Assembly (NCBI GenBank): GCA_047967505.1 | Contig: CM106540.1 | Direction: 5' to 3' (one strand) | From: Dipteris shenzhenensis | Lineage: Eukaryota; Polypodiophyta; Polypodiopsida; Gleicheniales | Length of the DNA: 64,000 bases | Part shown: one piece after another, positions 20,788 through 30,600 of the stretch | Layout of the letters: each line of letters opens with the position of its first letter | How positions within the stretch are numbered: position 1 is the stretch's first letter | Made by a program: the position numbers and the translations under genes | The notes under the pieces: model-generated | Seen by the model: only the letters and a program-made list of their open reading frames with translations | Told to the model about the DNA's origin: nothing | Databases searched by the model: none

Positions 20788-21216
20788 GAGCTCCCTGACA
20801 CACTAGTGATCGTCAATAGAAATGGGAGCATTTTCATGGAGCAACCTTTAGTTTACAAGAATTTACCAAATTCTTGTTTCCTTCGTGGATTATCCTCCCA
20901 TGCTGTCAAAAACTACCCTTTAAAAAGGAATAAAGCAAAGACTGCTCAGGAGCCTCCTAAGCAACCCTCCAAACCCAAGTGGTCTGTCAAAGAAAAACAA
21001 AAACCTCAGACACAGGAAGGTGTTGATGAGAAAAGGAATAGTAATGTCCCAACTAAAGGGACAGAAAAAGACAAGGACAGCAAGAATCTCATGGTGAATG
21101 ACAGAGTCACTTTTCCTTTGGCCACAAACAATGCTTTTGAGGCCCAAATAGAGCATGAAACTGAACAGTGGATTCAAGAGGCCAAGAAGGAAGAAGATGA
21201 GGTAATACCTGGATAG
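20788..21216 (+). pseudogene. LINE ORF1 C-terminal part with degenerate zinc knuckle
   Basis: The frame resumes as ELPDTLVIVNRNGSIFMEQP and VYKNLPNSCFLRGLSSHAVK, NYPLKR. This is the end of DUF4283 plus a CX2CX4HX4C knuckle in which the second Cys has become Arg and the last Cys has become Tyr. The remainder is a lysine/glutamine/glutamate-rich tail ending EEDEVIPG* at 21214-21216, as usual for plant LINE ORF1. It belongs with 610-1690. Confidence 0.8.
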
Positions 21217-22451
21217 TCTAAGGAATTTGAGGATGATGTCAATCATCAAGATGCAAGTATATGAGTGACTCTGATTTGGATCAATCAAAGGAGGAACTAC
21301 CTTTGGTTGAACAGCAGGAAAAGAGTAATATGGTGCCCGCAAAGCCCCAAGCCACAGTGCAAAACAAGAGAAAATTTTCCCCAGGCTTAAGGCCAGGGTG
21401 TCCCTCCCAAAATCCCTACCCAAGGCAAAAAAGGAGGAAAATAAAAATGGTAAGTATCCCTTTTTCTTTCCTCACATTGAATGTATGTGGACTTACTGAT
21501 CCTTTGAGGAGTCAGGAGTTAGACAATTGGCTGAGGGGGAACTCTCCTTTCCCTACATTTCTTGCTTTGCAAGAAGTTAAAGTTACAAATGAGGTTTTGG
21601 GGTGAACGTGCTCAAAAGTATATTGATAAAAAAAGAGTTTGGTATTTTTCTTCTCATGAAGAGGGTAGGATAGAGAGGGTAGGGGAGGGACTACAATAGG
21701 GCTCTTATCTCACTACAAAGATTGTGTATCCAACTTTCAGCAAGACTTAAATCACAGATGGATTTCCATTAAATGCAAATTGAAAAGAGTGTCTTTGTGG
21801 TTTCAGTGTATGCCCCTACAGGTTCTATGGCTAGAAGAGCCATGTGGGATTCTCTAGTAGATATTGGCAATGACTTTGTGATGTTAGGGGACTTTAATAT
21901 GGTTGAGGGGTCACAGGATAGATTGCTACAAAAAGGTTTTATGATAAGGAGTCCTGAGCTTCAAATTTGGAAAGAACTCAAAGAAAACTTGCAACTTGTG
22001 GACATTGGCTTTACTGACACTTTACCTGGTGCAACAGACAGATAGGAGAGCTCAGAAGAGAGGCAAGACTGGGACAAAGTTTATTTTTCTCAATCCATCC
22101 TTGGAAGCCAAGCAAAAGACTTTCTCTTCCCTTACATTATCCGATCATAAACCTGTCTCTGCTTGGCTAGATATGGGAAATGGAAGGAAGGGTAGCTCAT
22201 GGTTTAAAGCTGACCCTTCTTTATTTAAGCTTCAGTTTGTTCAGAAGCAACTCCTTGAAAAATGGAATATAGCATTCTCCTCTGCAGAATCTTGCTCTCA
22301 GGGGTGGCAAAATGCAGTGTTAAGTGTTCAATCAATTCTAAAAGAAGCCAGAAAAAGCAGAGCTGCCATCAGGGCTAGGAGAATGGACAAACTGAAGGAG
22401 TGGAAGAGTTAGAACAAAAGGCAAGACTACAAGACACTAATGCCCAGCAAC
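21217..22451 (+). pseudogene. LINE ORF2 endonuclease domain, RT missing
   Basis: ORF2 normally joins an apurinic-type endonuclease to RT. From 21448 the frame reads PFSFLTLNVCGLTDPLRSQE and FLALQEVKVTNEVLG (N and E of the active site). After lesions come VFVVSVYAPTGSMARRAMWD and FVMLGDFNMVEGSQDRL (GDFN), then in another frame FSSLTLSDHKPVSAWLDMGN (SDH terminal motif) and ARRMDKLKEWK with EELEQKARLQDTNAQ. All four endonuclease motifs are recognisable. At about 22451 the LINE stops abruptly at an antisense copia fragment, so the RT part is absent. Three or more frame changes disable the rest. Confidence 0.88.
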
Positions 22452-23828
22452 ATCAATCACCAAAACGAGATAAGTTGAGAGCATTGCGGAATGCCTCAAA
22501 CTTCTCACGTGGAAGTGCTTTGGTGAAGATGTCTGCAACATTGCCAGGTGTGGAGACAGATCATACTGATCTTCCTTGCATGCAACTTCTCTCTGACATA
22601 ATGATAATAAACCTCAATGTGCTTTGTGCGAGCATGAAACACAGGATTCTTGGCAACTGCAATAGCAGTCTAACTATCAGTGAGAATAGGAGGAGGACGC
22701 TCCAATGCTAGATGAAGATCAGCCACTAAACGACACAGCCAAACACACTCAACTGTTGCTGTGAAAGCTGCCTTGTACTCAGCTTCACATGAGGAGGTAG
22801 CCACTGTAGATTGTTTCTTGCTCAACCAAGAAACGCAAGCATCACCCAAAAAGAAACAATTACCAGTGGACTGCCTTGTGTCATAATCTCCTGCCCAATC
22901 TGAGTCACTGTAAGCACGCATCTGCAAGTCACCCTCCCTGGGAAACATCAAGCCATAAGACTTAGTGCCTTGCAAGTAACAAAAATTGTGTTTTACACAG
23001 TGCCAATGCATAGTCTTTGGGCTATGCATATATCTTCTCACTTGTGAAACTGCAAACTGAATATCAGGCCAAGTATTGCACAAATAAATGAGGCATCCAA
23101 AAGCCTGGCTGTAAAGTGTGGCATCAACCGGTTCACCTCCATCATACACAGTAAGTTTCAGCCCTGGCTCCATGGGAGTGGCTATGGGCTTGCAATCATG
23201 CATCCTGAACCGATCCAAAAGCTTCTGCACATACTTGGATTGAGACATAATGATGCCACGTCTCTCTTGTATGAACTAGATCCCCAAATAGAAATGAAGC
23301 ATGCCCAAGTATGACAGATTAAATGTGGCTCTCAACTCAACCTTGAAATCTGTAATTATTCCTTCATTAGAACCTCTGAGCAGCATGTCATCTACATAAA
23401 GAATGATGACCAAAATATCCCCCCCATCCTTCTTGATGTAGAGGGTACTTTCAGTTGGACTATTAGTGATACCCTTGCTGGTCAGAAAGGCATCAATCTT
23501 CGAATACCAAGCTCGTGGATCTTGTTTCAGCCCATACAAAGCCTTATTCAGCTTGCAAACTTTATGGGCTGCACCTGACACCTCAAAACCGGGAGGTTGC
23601 TTCACATAAACCTCTTCCAACAAGTCTCATTAAGGAAATCTGTTTTTATATCCAACTGATGTACACGCCAATCAAAATGTGCAGCCATGGCAATCACTGA
23701 CCTAATAGTAGTCATCTTGGAAGTAGGAGCAAAAGTCTCCTCATAATCAATGCCCTTTTTCTGAGCATAACCTTTTGCAACCAGCCTTGCCTTGTACCTA
23801 TCAATAGACCTGATGTATTTCTTGCACA
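22452..23828 (-). pseudogene. Antisense copia-A-family RT/RNase H fragment
   Basis: Read on the minus strand from 23828: SIDRYKARLVAKGYAQKKGI, DYEETFAPTSKMTTIRSVIA and VHQLDIKTDFLNE; after a frame change YVKQPPGFEVSGAAHKVCKL, ALYGLKQDPRAWYSKIDAFL and LVIILYVDDMLLRGSNEG (catalytic YVDD intact). From 23248 it reads SQSKYVQKLLDRFRMHDCKP, AFGCLIYLCNTWPDIQFAVS, YSDSDWAGDYDTRQSTGNCF and SCEAEYKAAFTATVECVWLC. It ends where the copia-A pol stop codon would be (about 22452). No LTRs are attached. It is the same family as copia-A and retains the RT segment that copia-A lost. Confidence 0.9.
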
Positions 23829-23835
23829 ACTATTG

Positions 23836-26161
23836 GAAGGTTTACCTTCATAACGGGCAGTAGATCGCCGCATAGATTTAGTACCTAGGGCTCAACCTAT
23901 TAGTATTCCACCTCCAATCCTTTTAAGAAAGAAGAAAGATGGTTCGTGGAGAATGTGTGTAGATTACAAACGATTGAATAGAGTGACAATTAAGAATAAA
24001 TACCCTCTTCCTCGTTCAGATGATTTGATAGACCGATTGGCCAGAGCGAAATACTTCACTAAGATTGATTTGTGCGCGGGTTACCATCAAATCCGTATTT
24101 ATGCTAAACACAGATAGAACCGCTTTCCGTACTAGGTATGGCCACTACGAGTTTCTCGTATTGCCTTTTGGATTGGCCAATGCTCCCGCTACCTTCCAGC
24201 AAAATAATGAACGATTTGTTCTGAGATTATTTGGGCAAATCCGTTGTCGTGTTCCTAGATGACATCTTGGTATATTTGGCCGATCGCTAGAGGATCACAT
24301 TGGACACCGCCGGATTGTCTTAATTATTTTAAGATAGCACAAGCTATATGATAAGATGAGTAAATGTGACTTCTTTATAAAGGAGATCATTTACTTAGGA
24401 CACAAGATTTCTTCCGAAGGTATCAGCATTGACCTAGATCGTATCCAGAAGGTTTGGAATGGCCCATCCCTCAGATAGTGAAACAACTTCGTTCTTTCCT
24501 AGGATTTACGGTCTTTCTACAGAAGTCAGTGCGTGATTATTCTGACATCACGGCACCCTTAACCAACATGTTGAAAGATCGCGAGACGCAGGTCTACCCA
24601 GCCGATCTCTTGGAATGATGACATGAACAAGGCTTTTGAGACCTTAAGCAGGCTATCAAGGAAGCTCATGTTCTTGCACTCCCCGATCCTACCCAGCCTT
24701 ATGTATAGAGGCCTATGCGAGTGACTTTGCGATTGTGACAGATTTATTCCAACAGGGCAGACATGTAGCTTTTGAGAGTAAAAAGCTGGATGACACTCAA
24801 TATCGTTGGCCCACACTAGAAAAAGAATTGTATGCAATCGTGTATGCTCTAAAGGTTTGGAGACACTACTTGTATGGTTCAAAGTTTCTTGTATTGACAG
24901 ATCATCAGTCAATCAAGTATGTGTGTGACAGGTCAGAATTGAGGGGAAAAAAGGCTAGATGGGCAGAGTTATTGCAAGATTTTGATTTTGAAATATGTTA
25001 TCAAAAGGTTCCATGAGTAGGGTGGCGGATGCCTTAAGTCAAGTCAAGTTTGTCAATGCTATGTCATTTACGAAAATATCCTCAGACCTATTTCAATCCT
25101 TGAAAGGGCTTTGCACAACATATAGTCATTTCAGTTCTTATTGGCAGAAGGTCCAGGACGGGAGCTCCATGGTTGACCAAGACTTAGGGATTGTGCCACC
25201 CACAGTATAGGCGGCGAGAGGTCAGTGGATAATTAGGAACAGCTTGCTGTTCCGAAATGGAAAGATATGTGTGCCAGATGTTTCGGATCTTCGATTCTCT
25301 GGGAGTGTCATGTTGCCCCTAGTGCTAGACATTCAGGCATACATCGGACCCTGTCTCTTGTGAAACATACCTTTTATTGGCCTAAGATGCGTGCATTTGT
25401 TGAAAGCTATGTGGTAGGTTGCCGGGTTTTGTCAGGTTACTAAGGCAGAACGCCTTAGAAGCGTGGGTTTATTACAGCCATTGCAAATTCCTGGTAATAA
25501 ATGGAAAAGTATTTCCATGGACTTTATTACGGGTTGGCCTAGAACCGGCAAGGACCATGACTCCATTTAGGTCATAGTCGACCGTCTGACAAAGATGGCT
25601 AGGTTTTTACCTACTAGATCAACCATATCAGCTATTCAATTAGCTCACGAGTTTGTGGACCAATTGTTTGAGCTATATGGTTTGCCTTCAGACATAGTTA
25701 GCGACCGGGACTCTAAGTTTACAAGTAACTTTTGGACACTTGTTTTTCAGAAGTTAGAAACTACTCTAAGTATGAGTTCCTCAGATCATGCACAATCCGA
25801 TCAAAGCACAGAGAAGGTTAACCAATTGGTTGAAGATATGCTTCAAGCATATGCTTCTAAGAGACAATCTTCAGGGGAAGATTATCTCCCCCCATGATAA
25901 AGTTTGCTTACAATAGTGCAAAGCATTCAAGTACAGGTTACGGTCCTTTTATGCTTATGTACAGGTTTCAACCAAACTCACTAGTTATGGTTGGATTCAA
26001 GGGAATAAACAATGATGCTGCAAGGACATTCTTAAAGTCACCAATCATGGGTCTGTTCAAGATTATTAAAAGAATTGGACCACTTGCATGTAAACTAGAA
26101 TTGCCTCCTGATGTTAAAGTGCATCCAGTTCTTCACGTCAGTAGACTAAAAGAGTTACTGG
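23836..26161 (+). pseudogene. Gypsy-A copy 2 pol (RT, RNase H, integrase), heavily decayed
   Basis: RT blocks: [59 protein letters not shown]. The catalytic region lies near 24255 in another frame ([13 protein letters not shown]). RNase H at 24735-25016 keeps HVAFESKKLDDTQYRWPTLE, KELYAIVYALKVWRHYLYGS and LTDHQSIKYVCDRSELRGKK. The integrase (from about 25290) has PSARHSGIHRTLSLVKHTFY, then from 25595 MARFLPTRSTISAIQLAHEF, DIVSDRDSKFTSNFWTLVF and QSTEKVNQLVEDMLQAYASK. A deletion after ISIPP removed the segment that in copy 1 holds YRMSQLEADK. Many stops and single-base shifts are present, so it is an old inactive copy. Confidence 0.88.
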
Positions 26162-26617
26162 TGTTATGCTCTAGTCGAGATAGCATGACCTCGGATAGAT
26201 CGGTGGGCATTTTCTCTTAGATGACTAACTTTTGTAATAATTAATGTGCGTAATTAAATGGTCAAGAGAAGTAACTGCCAAGGTCCTAGGTGAGGGCGTA
26301 ATGGCATTGACTAGATAGTTCTAATAGGGCTAGGGCCTAGGTGCATCTAAATGTGCAAATTGCCAAGGGGCAATTGTTTTAAAAGGAACTCCAAGAGAGG
26401 GGTGAAAAAGGATGCATCTAAGTAAGGGCCTAAAATGTGACATGTGGCCAGGAACTATCTAGGGAGATGTGGGTCTCAAGGATAAGGATGAGGAAAAATA
26501 ACGTAGAAATGTATGTAATATGACGAATCTTATCTTGAGAGTTGGGCTGGGTGGAAAAATGAGTTGCCATCGCCCGTGACTGCACTAGCGTAGGAATTAA
26601 CACTGAAGGGTTTAACA
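26162..26617 (+). repeat. Gypsy-C left LTR (456 bp)
   Basis: Starts TGTTATGCTCTAGTCGAG, ends CTGAAGGGTTTAACA. No canonical TATATAA box was found. An AAAATAACGTAGAAATG segment precedes the last 120 bp. Confidence 0.96.
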
Positions 26618-26619
26618 CT

Positions 26620-26631
26620 TGGTATCAGAGC
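26620..26631 (+). promoter_or_regulatory. Gypsy-C primer binding site (tRNA-iMet)
   Basis: TGGTATCAGAGC, an exact match to the plant initiator-tRNA-Met complement, starts 3 bases after the LTR end. Confidence 0.9.
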
Positions 26632-27603
26632 GCAGTAAGGGAGAGATCGACGTGAAGGAGCTGTTAGGAACGATTGAGGGAACAATTGCGTAACCCTGCT
26701 CGTCGTCATCTCCACGTAAGTGACGAAAGCTACGAACGGGGAGAGATGATGCATTGAAATACCTTCAGTTTGCCGTGATGCAAATCTAATCTCATCAATT
26801 TCAAACCTGCGAGAAACGAGATCGGAACGGACGTGGCACGAAAATTTGCAGAGATGGAGACGCCGTTTGCGGTGATGACAATTCGGAAAGATGTCTGCAA
26901 GCGATGGCGGAAATGCAACGTCAAATAAGCATTGGCACGATCTCTGGCGGAGAAACAACGGGCCTGTGAGGCGAAAGGGAAGTAGCGCAGGTTAGTTACC
27001 GTGGCCAACTAACGGTCAACATTTGGAATAGCGGGGTGGTTCTGCAGTTCGACGAGGAACGACGAATCAGTTGGAGGTCTCTAAGAGATACATCGTAGGA
27101 GTCAAGGAATTGCGACAGCAAAGCTTCCCATAATCGAGCATCTGAAAATGATTAGCTCGCTGGAAAGCTGGAGGTCCTACGAGGGTTACTGATTCGTTAC
27201 TATGCTGAGCCAGTTGACAAGGAGTACGGTCTAAGTGCAGTATAATTGGCGATGCTTCGCTGCTGACATTCGACGGCTACGAAAGGCCCCAGTTTTTTCC
27301 CCACATCGTTTGGATTTGTCGATCAGCGCTCACGTGGTGACGGCAGGCTGTTCACCATTTTAGATTGACAGATCAAGAATATAACAGGGCGGAGTTTTCT
27401 TTTCCGAGTTCAAGGATATCCAGGGGGCATCTCTTTCCCTTTAGGATATATATTTCAAGTTCTTAGTTTGCGGTACTTTGTTCCTGTACAAGAAGGAATT
27501 TTGAAGTGCGGTACTTTTGGAGTTTTCGCATTTTTTTTTTTTATTTTTTTTTTTTTAAGAGAAAAAAAAAAAGAGAAAAATTTTTATTTCCCTTTTCAAC
27601 AAA
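26632..27603 (+). other. Gypsy-C leader with A/T homopolymer block
   Basis: Untranslated leader of about 970 bp without a convincing open frame. Its last 75 bases hold a T-run block (about 27530-27556) followed by an A-run block (about 27557-27580), then TTTTTATTTCCC just before the gag-pol ATG at 27604. The T and A runs can pair into a hairpin. Confidence 0.7.
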
Positions 27604-30600
27604 ATGGAAGCAGAAGGGCAGAGTTCAAGGGTGAATCCTAGTGAGTCTAGAGCTCAATCTACACAACAGATGTCACATCACGCAGCACCTACATTGATTG
27701 GTAGGATTTCAATATTAGAGGATGCTTTACAGCAGATTATGAACCAGCAGCTTCAGGTGAATGCTGGTCAAAATGAGATTAGGGAGATGGTGCAAGCCTT
27801 GTCGGCTAGACCGTCTAGGATTGACAAGGGCAAAGCTCCAGCAGAGCCAGAGCCCAGTGTTCATTCCTTAGAGCGCGCTAGGGTCAAAGTGCCCAATATT
27901 GCTAATTATAGACCGGAGAAGTACGCTGGTCGGATGACCGAGCGCAGCTCTGATGTGATCGAGGTTTGGTTGCACAAGTGGGAAGAAGCCTTCGCCATTT
28001 GTGAGATTAGATCCGATCTAAAGAAGATCCGCGAGGCCACACACCTGTTTATTGAGGCAGCGGATAGATGGTGGATAAAGCAACAGAAGGATCAAGTTGC
28101 TCCAACCCCCTGGGAAGGGTTCAAAACTGAATTCAAGAAACACTTTCTCCCACCTGATGAAGAATCCCGAGCTTGGGATGCTTATAGAAATCTTCGTCAG
28201 AGGAGCTTGTCAGTGGCAGAGTACACTGACAAATTCAGGGAATGTGTTATGAAAATAACAGACCCTCTCCCTATGTCGGTTCAGTTAAAAGACTATATCT
28301 ATGGACTGAACGATAAGATAAAAATGGAAGTTCGGGCTAAATATGTGACTACACTAGATGAATCTATAGCAGTAGCCCTGAACTATGAGGATGCCAGAGG
28401 TAGGTCTGGTGGATTTGTGCAGGCAGGGACTCAGTATGAGCACCCGAGAAAAGGGGGATTTCAGAGGAAATGGGTTTCAAAGACAAGTGTCTCGCAGCCA
28501 AGTGGCCAAACCAAGCAGGTGAAGCCGGTTGAGGGACCAGTAAAGACAAGTACCACCGTTGGGGTGAAAAGGAAAATAACTCCAATGGCAGCCCGGGCTT
28601 GGTCAAAGTCCTCATTGACCCCTGAACAAAAAGAGAAAGCTAGGAAAGAAGGATTGTGCTTCGGCTGCCTTCAGCGACATCAGTGGAAGGATTGTCCACT
28701 GAACAAAGATCGTCGCACGGCTAATATGATAATATCTGAATGCGACGTAGAAATGCAGGAGAGTCCCAGTGCGGAACATATGCAGATGCAACTGGCGGGA
28801 CCTTCTCAGAGGTTAGTACCTTGTTTGTTATGTGTATCTGTTGCTAAGTTAGTGACGAGTGCACCTGATAACATCCTATCTAAGCCCACAGCAACGGGGT
28901 ATACAGCCTTCAATGATACGGAGCTAATCAAAATGAAAGGGCAAGTGGCCAGTCATGATGTCATTGTGTTGTTTGACTCAGCGTCAACTCACAATGTGAT
29001 TAACTCCAAGCTCGTGAAGAGGCTGAAATTAAAGACAAGTCCATCTGACTATGCGTATACAGTCAGGATGGCAGATGGAAGTTCAACTGAAGTATGGGAC
29101 CAAAGGGTTACCCAGTTGGAGCTTCGAATTCAGGACTATGCTGAGAAGCTTGATTTTGAAATGACCAAGCTTGCTCATGCGGATATAGCCCTGGGAATGG
29201 CGTGGCATTCTAGTAAGAATCCAGCCATTGATTGGAAAAAGCACGTATATCAATTCAAGATGAATGATGTGCTTTATGTCTTGCGAGGTGAAAGAGATAT
29301 ACCTCAGGGACCGTTGGTTTCCGTGATGGAAATCAGAAAAGCTCAAGTAGAGTTTTTATACCTTTGCACAGCATCGGTAGAGTCGGTGGATGATTCTTCG
29401 ACTAGCACTGATGTTACGCAAAGTGGTGAGATGGCCAAGCTGGCTAATCTTATAACAGAGGAGTTCTCTGAATGTTTTAGGGATGAACTACCTTATGGGT
29501 TACCTCCAGAGCGGAATGTTCAGCATAAGATTGAACTGATCCCGGGGGCAGAACCTGTAAATAGACCTCCCTATAGAATGAGTTTTACTGAAGAAGCGGA
29601 GGTGCGTAGGCAATTGGAAGAATACCTCAAGCTGGGGCAGATTCAACCAAGTTTCTCACCTTTTGCTTCACCAGTGATATTAAAGAGGAAAAAGGATGAT
29701 ACGTTTCGCCTCTGTATAGATTACAGAGCATTGAATAATATCACTGTTAAGCACAGGTATCCGATGGCTCGGATTGATGATTTGCTAGATGCATTACATG
29801 GAGCCGTGATTTTCAGCAAGATAGATCTTAAGTGCGGCTATCATCAGATCCGGATTAGAGCCGAGGATGTGCATAAAACCGCTTTTAGAAGCAGGTTTGG
29901 TCATTATGAGTTTTTGGTAATGCCCTTCGGACTTACCAATGCTCCAGCGACCTTCGTCATGCTTATGAATGATTTACTACGTCCGTATATCGGAAAGTTC
30001 GTAGTACATTTTATTGACGATATCTTGATATTCAGTAAAAGTATTACTGAGCATTGTGAACACTTAAGGATAGTGTTCAGTACTTTGAGGAAAGCCAGTC
30101 TTTACGTGAATAAAAAGAAAACTATACTGTGTATGGTTAGGCTTGAGTACTTAGGGTTCATAATTACTCCACAGGGGGTAGAAATGGATCCGAAGAAAGT
30201 GGCTGCGATACTAACTTGGCCAATCCCTCAGAGTCTGACCGCGTTGCGATCATTCTTGGGATTTGTCCAGTTTTATAGAAGGCATATCAAAGGATATTCC
30301 GAAATAGTATCGCCATTGACTGATCTGACCTCAGATAAAGTACCTTTTATTTGGGGACAGAATCAACAGGAAAGTTTTAACACCATAAAACAAGCTGTGG
30401 TCTCAGGACCGGTGTTAAAAATAGTTGATCCCCAGAAACCGTTGTTCCTAGAAACCGATGCAAGTGGCATTGCGGTAGGAGCAGTCCTCCTTCAAGAGGG
30501 AAGGCCAGTAGCCTTTGAAAGCAAGAAGCTTTCTCCCTCTCAAAGGAATTGGCCAACTCATGAATTGGAGTTGTATGCTGTTATCCATGCTTTGAAAACA

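Noticed and set aside
22400-22711. 103-codon plus frame at the LINE/copia join
   Set aside because: A fusion of LINE text with the reverse complement of copia RNase H; not a gene.
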